Below the pieces are notes generated by a model that saw nothing but the letters and a program-made list of their open reading frames with translations, was not told the DNA's origin and did no database searches. A stretch of DNA of 64,000 nt from G965247475 sp965247475. GTDB lineage: Bacteria; Chloroflexota; UBA11872. Made by a program: the position numbers and the translations under genes. The DNA lies in the NCBI GenBank assembly GCA_965247475.1, contig OZ252016.1, positions 2,232,001-2,296,000 on the forward strand. The letters are read 5' to 3'. Within the stretch, counting starts at the first letter, position 1. Every line of letters starts with the position of its first letter. Shown here one piece after another: positions 18,469 through 26,877 of this stretch.

Positions 18469-19296
18469 ATGCCCGAGATGCCGGAAGTCGAGACGATCCG
18501 TCGCGATCTGGACGCAACGATCGTCGGCCGTGCTATCACGTCGGTTTCGGTCCTCGACGCGCGCCTTGTTCAGGGAACGAGCGTGCGCGCGTTTCGATCG
18601 TCCCTGGAAGGCGCCAGCGTGACCGGAACTGACCGGCGCGGCAAGTACTTGCTGATCGGACTCGATCGCAGGTGGCTGGTGTTGCATCTCATGATGAGCG
18701 GCCGGATCCATCTGCGTGACAGCCCAGCCGTCCGGCCGCATACGCGGATGGTCGTTGAATTCAATGCCGGACCGTCGCTGCATTTCGTGGACACACGCCG
18801 CTTTGGACGCGCCTGGGCGGCAACCCACGAGCGGCTGGCGAGCATCCTGAGCCGGATCGGCCCAGAGCCGCTGTCGCCGGCGTTCAGCGCGGACACACTG
18901 CGCGACGGGTTCCGCGGCCGACGTGTGGCGGTCAAGCCGGCGCTGCTCGACCAGCGCACGGTCGGCGGGATCGGGAACATCTATGCGGACGAAGCGCTCT
19001 GGCTGGCGCGAATCCATCCCGAGACCCCGGCCGGGTCGCTGCGCGCGCCCCGACTCGAAGCGCTACGGGAAGCGATCGTGCGCGTGCTGCGCGAGGGCAT
19101 CGCCCACGGCGGGACGAGCTTCCGAACATACGAGGACAGCCGCGGCCGGCGAGGATCGCATCAGCACCGGCTGCAGGTGTTCGGCCGCACCGGCGAGCCG
19201 TGCGGGCGCTGCGGCCGACCCGTTCGGCGAATCGTCGTGGGGCAGCGCGGCACCCACCTGTGCACGAGCTGCCAGCGGCGGCCCCGGATTGGCTAG
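18469..19296 (+). CDS. mutM: formamidopyrimidine-DNA glycosylase (Fpg/MutM)
   Basis: 275 aa. The start is fixed by chemistry: the mature protein must begin with Pro, and the ORF starts MPEMPEVETIRR, giving catalytic Pro1 and Glu2. Lys59 in RRGKYLL is the conserved DNA-binding lysine; GGIGNIYADE is the H2TH motif; the C-terminal four-Cys zinc finger is CGRCG...CTSC. It removes 8-oxoguanine and other oxidised bases. Its TAG stop overlaps the stop of convergent rqcH (CTAG). Confidence 0.97.
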   Translation: MPEMPEVETIRRDLDATIVGRAITSVSVLDARLVQGTSVRAFRSSLEGASVTGTDRRGKYLLIGLDRRWLVLHLMMSGRIHLRDSPAVRPHTRMVVEFNAGPSLHFVDTRRFGRAWAATHERLASILSRIGPEPLSPAFSADTLRDGFRGRRVAVKPALLDQRTVGGIGNIYADEALWLARIHPETPAGSLRAPRLEALREAIVRVLREGIAHGGTSFRTYEDSRGRRGSHQHRLQVFGRTGEPCGRCGRPVRRIVVGQRGTHLCTSCQRRPRIG

Positions 19297-21002
19297 GCGA
19301 ACTCCACGCCGACCTCCGAGGGCGCGCGGGGCATGACGCGCAGGGTGCGCTCGTACCGATACGTCACCTGGCCGGGGCCGCCACGCCGAATGGGCCGCAC
19401 ATGCCTGCGACGGGTCACGTCCACCTCCACCGAGCGATCGTCGCGAGCGGCGCTGCGGTGGGCGGCGATGGACGCCGCGGCGACGACCAGGTCGCCGTCA
19501 GGGTCCGCGCCCGGGTCCCGGACGATGACGTGAGCGCCCGGAATCCCGCGCGCGTGAAGCCACCAGTCGTCCGGCGCGGCGTCGCGGAAGGTGATGTGGT
19601 GATTCTCGGCCGCGGTGCGACCCACCAGCACTTCGCGATCGCGGAGCATCCAGCGTTCGCGACCCGGCGCGCGCGGACGCTGGCGTTTGCGCGTGGCGGG
19701 CAGCTGGCCGGCCGCCCGCAGCTCGGCTTCGAGCGCTCGCACGATCTCGGGCGAATCGGCGCGTTGCAGGTCGTCGCGCGCCTGACGGATGAACGCCAGC
19801 GCGAGCCGCGCCCGGCGCAGCAGCTTGGGCACGTCGCGCGCGGCGGTGCGGCGATCGCGATAGCGGCGAAAGTAGTCCTGCGCATTCGCCGCCGGGGACT
19901 TGGTGGGGTCGAGTGCGACCTCGCGTCCTTCATGCTCCAAGCTCGCGGCGCGCGCCTCGATGGCGTGGGCGTAGGCGAGAATCAGTTCGCCCGCGCTGCG
20001 CAGCTCGTCGATCTCGGCCCGGTCGGGGATCGCCGCTTCGAGCGATGCGACGCGTCGCTCGGCACGATCGACCGCCGCATCGATCGCGGCGGCCAGCCGC
20101 GCGGCGCCCGGATCGACCCGTCGAGCCGGCAGCTCGTCCGCATGGAAGCGGGTGATCGCCTCGCTGATGGAGTCGATCGGCCGACACGGTGCATCGAGAA
20201 ACGTGAGCTCATACGGCGCGAACGCCTGCCAGCCGTCGGCCGCAGCGACCAGGCACGGACGCCAGTCGCCGTGCTCGGCGGCGGCGAAGAATCCGCGAAG
20301 TCGGTCGAGCACATCGCCCCAGTCATCCACGCTTTGCGCGTCTGACTCGGGGTCCAGGCCGGCCCGCGCCAGCGCCTCCCGGGCGAGCGTGGGGCTGACG
20401 CCCGCCACCCCTTGGACCAGAACACGCCAGGCGGGCGCGGCGGGCTCCACCCTCGCGACCAGATCGGCCGGCTGGACGCGCTCGGGTGAGGGCTGGGCAA
20501 CCGGCGGAGGCGCGCGGTATTGCTCACCGGGCCAGATGCGACGCCGCCGGCCGTCGCCGGGCCGGCGGCGAAGCGCGTCGCGGATCCGGCCGGCCGCGTC
20601 GAGCAGCATCACGTTGGACTGGCGTCCGATGATCTCCACCACCAACACGTGGCGGGTGGCCTCGACCTCACCGCGCGGTTTGGACTGAACCGTCAGATTG
20701 AGGACGCGCTCGTACGGGAGCTGATCGACATCGACCAAGCGCCCGCTGCGAACCCACTTGCGCAAGAGCAGCAGCAGCGGCCCGGGCGGGTCGGTCCCGG
20801 CGGGCGGGCGACCGTCCACGAAGTGGACGCGGGCGCGCTGATGCGCGGCGTGGACGAGCAACTGATGCGTCGCACCGTTCGCGTAGATCTCGAGCGCGAT
20901 CCGGTCCGGCGCCGGCGCCACCACGCGCTGCACGCGGCCGCCGAGCACCCGAGCGCGAATCTCGTCGCGGACTGCGGAGAGCGTGATCGCGTCGAAGTTC
21001 AC
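19293..21002 (-). CDS. rqcH: RqcH/NFACT-family ribosome quality control protein
   Basis: 569 aa, GTG start overlapping the preceding stop by 4 nt. N-terminal NFACT-N domain begins DAITLSAVRDEI with the region GGRVQRVVAP; a helical coiled-coil middle (about 280-440) holds the family's long antiparallel helices; the NFACT-R domain near the C-terminus has GREVLVGRTAAENHHITF-like sequence and DDWWLHARGIPGAHVI. Bacterial RqcH adds C-terminal alanine tails to stalled chains on 50S subunits, marking them for ClpP. Its place after rpmH-yidC-jag is unusual but fits translation-linked function. Confidence 0.92.
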   Translation of the reverse strand: MNFDAITLSAVRDEIRARVLGGRVQRVVAPAPDRIALEIYANGATHQLLVHAAHQRARVHFVDGRPPAGTDPPGPLLLLLRKWVRSGRLVDVDQLPYERVLNLTVQSKPRGEVEATRHVLVVEIIGRQSNVMLLDAAGRIRDALRRRPGDGRRRRIWPGEQYRAPPPVAQPSPERVQPADLVARVEPAAPAWRVLVQGVAGVSPTLAREALARAGLDPESDAQSVDDWGDVLDRLRGFFAAAEHGDWRPCLVAAADGWQAFAPYELTFLDAPCRPIDSISEAITRFHADELPARRVDPGAARLAAAIDAAVDRAERRVASLEAAIPDRAEIDELRSAGELILAYAHAIEARAASLEHEGREVALDPTKSPAANAQDYFRRYRDRRTAARDVPKLLRRARLALAFIRQARDDLQRADSPEIVRALEAELRAAGQLPATRKRQRPRAPGRERWMLRDREVLVGRTAAENHHITFRDAAPDDWWLHARGIPGAHVIVRDPGADPDGDLVVAAASIAAHRSAARDDRSVEVDVTRRRHVRPIRRGGPGQVTYRYERTLRVMPRAPSEVGVEFA

Positions 21003-21841
21003 AGCCGCCCGCGCAGGCGCCGCTCGATGTCCGCGCGCCCAGGGAATACGTGCCAGCGGCGGCGTGCTACCCAGACCGCGCCGGCCGCGGCCGCGAACTC
21101 AAGCGCTTGCTCGACCGCTGCGCCGTCGGCGAGCTCCGACAGGAACGCCGCCGCGAAGACATCGCCGGCGCCGGTGCGTCCGTGTCTCCCGGCCGCCGCG
21201 GTCACGGGAACTTCCGTCGTCACGCCGTCGCGAAACAGCTCGATCGACTCCGAACCCCTTGTCAGGACGCCGAGCCGCGCCTCCTCCAGATACGCGCGGC
21301 CGGCAGCCGGGTCCTCGCGGATGTCCTCGGTGCTGAGGATCACGACGTCGGCGACCCGCAGGAGGTCACGGCGCGTGCGCCATGGTCTCCATCGAACCCG
21401 TCCCGCGACGTCGGTACGGCGGACCAGTCCTTGAGCGGTGAGCCCGATCAACGCGCCCGCCGGCAAGGCCGGAACGATCGAGGGCCCGATCTCGCCCGCG
21501 ACCGGCGCCAGGTGCACGATGCGCGGCGCACCCGGCAGATCCTCCAGATCGGACGAGCGCAGCGGGCCGGCGCGCCGCGGCATGCGCTGGGTTCGCACCC
21601 CGTGCCGGTAGGTATTGCGGAAGGCGGTGGTGCGCCGCCCGCGATGCGCCACCCACTCGACGTCCGGATGGCCTTCGCGAAGAGCGCGTGCATCGGCCGG
21701 CCGCATTCGGGTGACGACGCGCACGGCGTGGCCCAGCGCGGCCGCCGCGAGGCCCGAATACCACGCTCCGCCGCCGAAGCTCCAGCCGGATGCATGGAGG
21801 TCTTGGGTGACGTGGCCGACGCATACGTAGGTCGGGGACGC
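20999..21841 (-). CDS. PfkB-family carbohydrate kinase, start codon unclear
   Basis: PfkB fold with the C-terminal signature GRTGAGDVFAAAFLSEL (catalytic Asp) and, near the N-terminus, YVCVGHVTQDLHASG and FGGGAWYSGLAAAALG, which correspond to the first strand and the GG substrate motif. That N-terminal part lies upstream of the first usable start in frame (GTG at 21724). Between the jag stop at 21873 and 21724 the frame has no ATG, GTG, TTG or CTG. A GCG at 21841-21839 stands where a start would be expected. Coordinates give the extent of recognisable coding. Substrate unknown; stop overlaps rqcH. Confidence 0.75.
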   Translation of the reverse strand, partial: ASPTYVCVGHVTQDLHASGWSFGGGAWYSGLAAAALGHAVRVVTRMRPADARALREGHPDVEWVAHRGRRTTAFRNTYRHGVRTQRMPRRAGPLRSSDLEDLPGAPRIVHLAPVAGEIGPSIVPALPAGALIGLTAQGLVRRTDVAGRVRWRPWRTRRDLLRVADVVILSTEDIREDPAAGRAYLEEARLGVLTRGSESIELFRDGVTTEVPVTAAAGRHGRTGAGDVFAAAFLSELADGAAVEQALEFAAAAGAVWVARRRWHVFPGRADIERRLRGRL

Positions 21842-21872
21842 GCGGCGCCAGGGCCGCGGGGCGAGGTCTGGG

Positions 21873-22757
21873 TCAGGCCTTGGGGCTGATGACGACCCGA
21901 CGGTCGTCGCCCTCGCCGATGCTGTAGGTGCGCACGTCGGGATCCTCGGCGAGCGCCACGTGGATCAGGCGGCGTTCGATAGCGGGCATCGACTCGAGCG
22001 TCACGGGTTCCTTCGTGTCACGAACCTCGTCCGCCAGCGTATGCGCCAGATCATCGAGCTGCTCGGCGCGATGTTCGCGATGGCTCAGCACGTCCACCGC
22101 GACGCGACACGGCTGCCCGAGGCGCCGGGCCAGCATGAGGTTCACCAGGTAGCCAAGTGAGCGGAGCGTCTCGCCCTGCGGTCCAATCAGGTCGCTCAAG
22201 TCATCGTCGCCGACGATGTTGTAGGCGAGCGGCTCCTCGGACACACGCTCGATGTCGGCCACATATCCCATGCGGTCGAGCAGCGCGGGCAGGATGTCTT
22301 CGGCTTCCTCGCGGAGCTCGTCGCCCGACTCGAGCAGAGCCGAGGTGCGCCGGTCCGGCGATGGACGGGCGCGCGGAGGCGCCGCCGAAGGAGCATCCGG
22401 TTCGGCTGCCGGCGGCTCACGCTCGACGGTCTCCGCAGCCGTCATCGCCTCGGCCGCGGCCCCCTCCGTGCTCTTCGTCTCCGTTTCGGTTTCAACGTCG
22501 GTCTCGGCCTCGGTCTCGGCCTCCGCCTCGGCCTCCGCCTCGACGGAGTAGGGCCGGTCGCGACGGGTGGCGCGCACCTTGGCCGTTCCGCCGCCGCGGC
22601 GCAGAAACCCGCCCCCTGAGCTGAGGATATCGATGTCGACTTCGTCGAGGGTCGCGTTCAGCTGGAGGAGCGCGCGCTTGACGGCCTCTTCGACGGTGCT
22701 GCCCTCAGTCTCGACGCTGTCGGGCGCGCCCGAGGCATCGTGGGAGCTGTCAGCCAC
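21873..22757 (-). CDS. jag: Jag/KhpB RNA-binding protein (Jag-N, KH, R3H)
   Basis: 294 aa. The GTG at 22757 has GGAGGAG 5 nt upstream, a near-ideal ribosome site, and overlaps yidC by 8 nt. Domains: Jag-N (STVEEAVKRALLQL and DVDILSSGGGFL-like), an acidic low-complexity linker made mostly of Glu-Ala and Glu-Thr repeats, a KH domain (YNIVGDDDLSDLIGPQGETL) and a C-terminal R3H domain (MPAIERRLIHVALAED). Jag/KhpB binds RNA and influences cell division and envelope growth in Firmicutes. The order yidC-jag is conserved widely. Confidence 0.95.
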   Translation of the reverse strand: MADSSHDASGAPDSVETEGSTVEEAVKRALLQLNATLDEVDIDILSSGGGFLRRGGGTAKVRATRRDRPYSVEAEAEAEAETEAETDVETETETKSTEGAAAEAMTAAETVEREPPAAEPDAPSAAPPRARPSPDRRTSALLESGDELREEAEDILPALLDRMGYVADIERVSEEPLAYNIVGDDDLSDLIGPQGETLRSLGYLVNLMLARRLGQPCRVAVDVLSHREHRAEQLDDLAHTLADEVRDTKEPVTLESMPAIERRLIHVALAEDPDVRTYSIGEGDDRRVVISPKA

Positions 22758-24378
22758 TGCGTCTCCTCCGTCGCCGACGGCGCCGCGGACGAGGCGCCGC
22801 GTCGGGTTCCTCCGGTTCGTCGCTCGGCTTCTCGATCTTGGCGGCCTCGACGGCCGCGCGGTGCTCGGCCGTGACGTCCCGCGCAAGCGGCCAGTGTAGA
22901 GGCATCAGCCGTCCGGTGCCGGTGGTGAAGTATTGCTGAATGATGGCAATGACGCTGGAGATGACCCAGTAGACGACGAGACCGGCCTGGAACGTCCAGG
23001 CAAAGACGACCACGATCAACGGCATGAACTGCATCACACGGTTGACCGTGGCCATCTGGCCCTCGGCGCCATGTTGCTGCATCATCCGCGCCTGAATGAA
23101 CTGGAACCCGCCCGCCAGCAACGCCAGCACCGAGATGTAGAAGCCACCGGAGCCGAACAGCCCTGTGTCGGGCGGAATCTGCGTGAATCCCGCCCGCACG
23201 GCGGCGCCCTGGCCCTCGCCGCTGTCCACCCAGCGCAGCAGGTAGTCGTACCCAGCGTCGCCCCGAGTGGGCGTCCAGTAGACGAAGCGGTCTCTCGCGA
23301 TCGCATAGTTGCCGTCAGTAAGGACGTTCTGGATCGGCGGAAAGGCGCGGCTCGCGCCCTGCGCCTGGATGTTGAGCATGCGCACATCGTCCGACTGCAG
23401 CGGCATCGACAGACCCAGGCCGGACGGGTCGCCGCGCAGGGCCTCCAAGTAAGCGTCCACGGTGTCGTGCTCGACCGACCTCGCGATCGGATCGCCATTC
23501 AGCAGCAGCTCGGAGACCAGCGCGCGCGAGCCGATGTCGTCCCGGATCGTGTGCAGTCGAATGGCCCCGGGAAGACCGCCAACGTCGGCCCAGTTAGTGA
23601 TATCACCGCGCAGGATCTCGGCCGCCTCAGACTCGCCCAGACGCGTGGGCAGCGACGGCGATTCGACCTGGACCATGAGCGCCGCCGACTGAACAAAGCG
23701 ATCCTCCAGGGTGCCCGCGGGGAGCTGCACGCGGTCTAGCGGCGCCCCGAAGAACGCCGCATCGGCGGCGCCGCTGTTGAGCGCGCCGATCGCTTGGTCC
23801 GACTCGACGGTGTCCACGTGAAACCGGTAATTCGCATTCAGCTGGGCGAACCCAACGGCGATCGCGGACTCGAGCGCGGAGGTCCGACCGTCGGTGGCCA
23901 TATGCACGTCGACCGGCTCCGTCGGCGCCGTTTCGCCGACGATGCTGAGCGTCGAGTCCTCGCGGGCCAAGTTGAACCAGAGGAACTGCTCGTTCAACAC
24001 CCCGCGCCCACTCAACGTGAGGATGCCGCCGTAGAGCGCCAGCAGCACAGGGAGCTGGACGAAGATCGGCAGGCAGCCGGACACCGGGTTGACCCCGTGG
24101 TCGCGGTACAGCTTCATCAGGGCCTGTGATTCCTTCTGCCGGTCGCCCTTGGTGCGTTTGCGGAGCTTCGCGATCTCGGGCTGCAGGAGTTGCATCCTGC
24201 GTTGCGACCGGATCTGCCGGAGCGTGAGCGGAATCATGAGCACGCGGATTGCGATGGTGAACAGGATGATCGCCAGGGCGTAACTGCCCACCGTGTCGTG
24301 AATCAACGTGAGCGCGCCGCTGAGCGGATCGACCGCCCAGGTTTGCCAGGTCGCTGGGATGACGGAGAGGGCTTCCAT
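22750..24378 (-). CDS. yidC: YidC/Oxa1 insertase with embedded PstS-like solute-binding domain
   Basis: 542 aa. The YidC core is clear: first core helix with conserved Arg45 (IAIRVLMIPLTL), the cytoplasmic hairpin SQRRMQLLQPEIAKL, GCLPIFVQLPVLLALYGG, then, far downstream, FYISVLALLAGGFQFIQARM, a further core segment and a basic Arg-rich tail. Between FLWFNL (131-136) and FYISVL (413-418), where normal YidC has a short loop, about 250 residues are inserted. They match PstS/type 2 periplasmic-binding protein: ALNSGAADAAFFGAP, EILRGDITNWADVGG, and SGEGQGAAVRAGFTQIPP. The Ser/Thr-rich phosphate loop of PstS is altered (RDDIGSRAL), so a ligand is uncertain. YidC inserts membrane proteins. The insert should face outside. 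Confidence 0.93.
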   Translation of the reverse strand: MEALSVIPATWQTWAVDPLSGALTLIHDTVGSYALAIILFTIAIRVLMIPLTLRQIRSQRRMQLLQPEIAKLRKRTKGDRQKESQALMKLYRDHGVNPVSGCLPIFVQLPVLLALYGGILTLSGRGVLNEQFLWFNLAREDSTLSIVGETAPTEPVDVHMATDGRTSALESAIAVGFAQLNANYRFHVDTVESDQAIGALNSGAADAAFFGAPLDRVQLPAGTLEDRFVQSAALMVQVESPSLPTRLGESEAAEILRGDITNWADVGGLPGAIRLHTIRDDIGSRALVSELLLNGDPIARSVEHDTVDAYLEALRGDPSGLGLSMPLQSDDVRMLNIQAQGASRAFPPIQNVLTDGNYAIARDRFVYWTPTRGDAGYDYLLRWVDSGEGQGAAVRAGFTQIPPDTGLFGSGGFYISVLALLAGGFQFIQARMMQQHGAEGQMATVNRVMQFMPLIVVVFAWTFQAGLVVYWVISSVIAIIQQYFTTGTGRLMPLHWPLARDVTAEHRAAVEAAKIEKPSDEPEEPDAAPRPRRRRRRRRRSG

Positions 24379-24396
24379 ACGTCGGTTGCGGCGGGC

Positions 24397-24606
24397 CTAG
24401 GGCACGGGATCGAACCCGCCGACAGCGAACGGGTGACAGCGAGCGATGCGCCGCGCCGCCATCCAGAGGCCGCGCGCGGTCCCGTGCTTCTCTACCGAAT
24501 CGTGGGCGTACTCGGAGCAGGTGGGGTAGTAGCGACAGCGCGCGCCTAGCTCGGGCGAGAGCCGCGCCTGATAGCGACGGACGAGCCAGAGCACCGCGGG
24601 TTTCAC
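24397..24606 (-). CDS. yidD: membrane protein insertion efficiency factor YidD
   Basis: 69 aa from the GTG at 24606, which overlaps the rnpA stop by 4 nt (GTGA); longer in-frame starts lie inside rnpA. The full YidD signature is present: RRYQARLSPELGARCRYYPTCSEYAHDSVEKHG condensed here as RYQ..LSP..G..CRYYPTCSEYA, ending HPFAVGGFDPVP. The small amphipathic protein helps YidC. Position between rnpA and yidC is canonical. Confidence 0.95.
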   Translation of the reverse strand: MKPAVLWLVRRYQARLSPELGARCRYYPTCSEYAHDSVEKHGTARGLWMAARRIARCHPFAVGGFDPVP

Positions 24607-24953
24607 GCCACGACCTTCGACTGACGCGCGCAGCATTGCATCATTGTCTCGTCCGCCTCGGCGCCAATCGTCGCGAACGCCGCATCCACGACAGCCCGAC
24701 GCGGGATCACAACGATATCCAGCGGCGGGTCCGGCCGAGCGATGAGCGGCTCGAACGCCGCGCGCAAACGCCGACGCGCCTTGTTGCGGCGGACGGCCGA
24801 GCCAAGGCGACCAGAGACGACGAAGACAATTCGTGAGACATCCGAGCACCCGCGAGTGGCTGCGAGCCTGAACAGCGTCGATTCCTCTCGAATGGGTCCC
24901 CCGCGCGCGCGCGCGATATCGCGTGCCTTGCGAAGCCGATGACGTGCCCTCAT
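24603..24953 (-). CDS. rnpA: ribonuclease P protein component
   Basis: 116 aa. The RNase P protein fold is recognised from the N-terminal RHRLRKARDIARARGG, the central RIVFVVSGRLGSAVRRNKARRRLRAAF (matching the RNR motif region vsKKvGkAVxRNrvKRrlRe) and the C-terminal DIVVIPRRAVVDA. It binds the RNase P RNA and pre-tRNA leaders. Starts 34 bp after rpmH and overlaps yidD. Confidence 0.95.
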   Translation of the reverse strand: MRARHRLRKARDIARARGGPIREESTLFRLAATRGCSDVSRIVFVVSGRLGSAVRRNKARRRLRAAFEPLIARPDPPLDIVVIPRRAVVDAAFATIGAEADETMMQCCARQSKVVA

Positions 24954-24987
24954 GTGGTCCGCGACGGCGTGTCGCGCCGCCGGTCTC

Positions 24988-25122
24988 CTAGACAGCCAGC
25001 CGCTTGCGTCCCTTGCGGCGGCGGCGCCGCAGCACGTCGCGGCCCGAGCGCGTGGCCATTCGGGCGCGAAATCCGTGCGTACGCTTGCGTTTGCGGACTT
25101 TGGGCTGATAGGTGCGTTTCAT
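24988..25122 (-). CDS. rpmH: 50S ribosomal protein L34
   Basis: 44 aa from the ATG at 25122. The sequence MKRTYQPKVRKRKRTHGF is diagnostic of L34, followed by RARMATRSGRDVLRRRR and RKGRKRLAV. It heads the rpmH-rnpA-yidD-yidC-jag-pfkB-rqcH run. In many bacteria this block lies beside dnaA and oriC; neither is in the flanking sequence here. Confidence 0.98.
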   Translation of the reverse strand: MKRTYQPKVRKRKRTHGFRARMATRSGRDVLRRRRRKGRKRLAV

Positions 25123-25270
25123 GGCGGGGGGGGGCGCGCGGCATGAAGCCGCAAGAATCGAGTGTATCACCGGGGTCTGGGCCTCTCCGGCCGCCCGCAA
25201 AGCCCGCCGCTCCAGGGGGGCTGTGCCAGGTTCCCGCTTCGAGACGGCCCGCGGAGGACGCTTCGACGGC

Positions 25271-25603
25271 ATGCTGATCTACCAATGGTCAGCTTCGCCC
25301 CACGCCGACGCCTGGGACGACGCGCGCCGGCTGGTTCACGAGTTCGCGGAGTTTGCCGAGACATCGCTCGACTGGCCGCCCGGCGTGGTCATGATCGGTC
25401 GGGGCAAGCAGACACCGCCAATGCTCACCGCCGAATTCACGTTCGGCAGCGCGCCAGATTTTGAGGCCGCCTGGCAGCGGCTGGTGGATCACGACGAGGC
25501 GCCCACGCTGTGGGAGCGGTTGCACCCACTGCTCGACGAGGCCTCGGTTCGGCGCGACGTCTACGACGTGCCGTACATCCGGGCCCACTCAGCCGAGCGA
25601 TAG
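25271..25603 (+). CDS. hypothetical protein, small alpha/beta
   Basis: 110 aa. The ATG at 25271 starts the conserved-looking part and has GGAGGA 12 nt upstream; the ORF extends further up without coding character. Acidic protein of alternating strands and helices (LIYQWSASPHADAWDDARRLV, TAEFTFGSAPDFEAAWQRL, RRDVYDVPYI), which could fit a dimeric ferredoxin-like barrel. No family is recognised and no signal or membrane segment seen. Divergent from rpmH and convergent with citrate synthase. Confidence 0.6.
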   Translation: MLIYQWSASPHADAWDDARRLVHEFAEFAETSLDWPPGVVMIGRGKQTPPMLTAEFTFGSAPDFEAAWQRLVDHDEAPTLWERLHPLLDEASVRRDVYDVPYIRAHSAER

Positions 25604-25704
25604 CCAGCCCTCGGCCCGCGAGGGAGCCGCGACCGAGCCGGCGGCGATTGGGAAGTCGTTCGGAACTCGGAGCTTCGCGGCCGCCGCGGAAGCACCGGCG
25701 TGTG

Positions 25705-26826
25705 TTAGGCGCGCGTCTCCAGCGGAACGAAGGCGCGGTCGGTGTGCCCCACGTACTCGGCGCGCGGACGGATGATGCGGTTGTTCGAGAGCTGCTCGAG
25801 CACGTGGGCCGTCCAGCCGCTGGTCCTGCTGATCGCGAAGATCGGCGTGAAAAGGTCGGGCGGGATGCTGAGCGCGGCGTACACCGTGGCGGCGTAGAAG
25901 TCGACGTTCGAGTTGAGCCGCTTCTCGCGCATCATCACCGTCTCGATCGTCCGCGACATCTCGAACCAGTCGGCGCGGCCGGACACCTCGCTGAGGCTTC
26001 GCGACATCTCGCGCAGCACCGTCGCGCGCGGATCGGCCGTCCTGTAGACCGGGTGCCCGAATCCCATGATCCGTTCCCGGTTCGCGAGCCGGTCCACGAC
26101 CCACTGCTCGGCGTTCTCGGGCGCACCAATGCTGAGCAGCATCTCCATCACGGCCTGGTTGGCCCCGCCGTGCAGCGGGCCGCGCAGTGCGCCGATAGCG
26201 CCGACGATCGCCGAGTGCATGTCGGACAGCGTGGCCGCGATCACGCGCGCCGCGAACGTGCTGGCGTTGAATTCGTGATCGGCCTGCAGTACCAGGAGCA
26301 CGTCGAGCGCTCGCGCCGCCGCGGCCTGGGGCGCCTCGCCGGTCAGCATCGTCAGAAATGACTCGGCGATCGGGCCGTCGGACGTCGAGGGTGGATCGTG
26401 CCCGTCGGCGACGCGTGCGAAGGTGGCCACGATGCCCGGAACCTGGGCAAGCAGTCGCATGGCTTTGCGCCGATTGGCCTCGATCGAGTTATCGGCGATA
26501 TCGGGATCGAACGCGGCCAGCATGGACACGCCGGTGCGAAGCGCATCCATGGGAACCGTCTCGGCCGGCAGCGACGTGATCATGTCGAGCACGGGGCGCG
26601 GGAGCCGGCGGGCCTCGCTTAGCGAACCGATCAATTCGTCGAGCTGCGCGCGCGTGGGCAGCTCGTCGTGCCAGATCAGATAGGCGACTTCTTCGAACGA
26701 GGCGTTGTTCGCGAGGTCGTTGATCTCGATGCCTCGGTAGGTGAGCCTTCCCGCCTCGCCGTCGACCGAGCTGATTTCGGAAGTGCCGGCGACCACACCG
26801 CGCAATCCGTCGCTTGGATTAGTCAT
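25705..26826 (-). CDS. gltA: citrate synthase (or 2-methylcitrate synthase)
   Basis: 373 aa from the ATG at 26826; the adjoining GTG at 26829 is equally possible. Type II-like citrate synthase of the short Gram-positive/archaeal size. Active-site residues: His in GPLHGGANQAVMEML, His in MGFGHPVYRTADPR, and Asp in NSNVDFYAATVY. Early region SSVDGEAGRLTYRGIEINDLA is typical. It condenses acetyl-CoA with oxaloacetate for the TCA cycle; propionyl-CoA use cannot be excluded. A GGCCGACC/GGTCGGTC inverted repeat lies upstream. Confidence 0.95.
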   Translation of the reverse strand: MTNPSDGLRGVVAGTSEISSVDGEAGRLTYRGIEINDLANNASFEEVAYLIWHDELPTRAQLDELIGSLSEARRLPRPVLDMITSLPAETVPMDALRTGVSMLAAFDPDIADNSIEANRRKAMRLLAQVPGIVATFARVADGHDPPSTSDGPIAESFLTMLTGEAPQAAAARALDVLLVLQADHEFNASTFAARVIAATLSDMHSAIVGAIGALRGPLHGGANQAVMEMLLSIGAPENAEQWVVDRLANRERIMGFGHPVYRTADPRATVLREMSRSLSEVSGRADWFEMSRTIETVMMREKRLNSNVDFYAATVYAALSIPPDLFTPIFAISRTSGWTAHVLEQLSNNRIIRPRAEYVGHTDRAFVPLETRA

Positions 26827-26853
26827 CACCGACGGACCGCCTCCCCCAAGTCG

Positions 26854-26877
26854 GGCCGACCATGAAACCGGTCGGTC
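26854..26877 (-). promoter_or_regulatory. inverted repeat upstream of citrate synthase
   Basis: Arms GGCCGACC (26854-26861) and GGTCGGTC (26870-26877) pair over 8 positions with one wobble, around an 8-nt loop. It lies about 28 nt upstream of the start, within the probable 5' leader. Operator, leader hairpin or chance are all possible. Confidence 0.25.
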
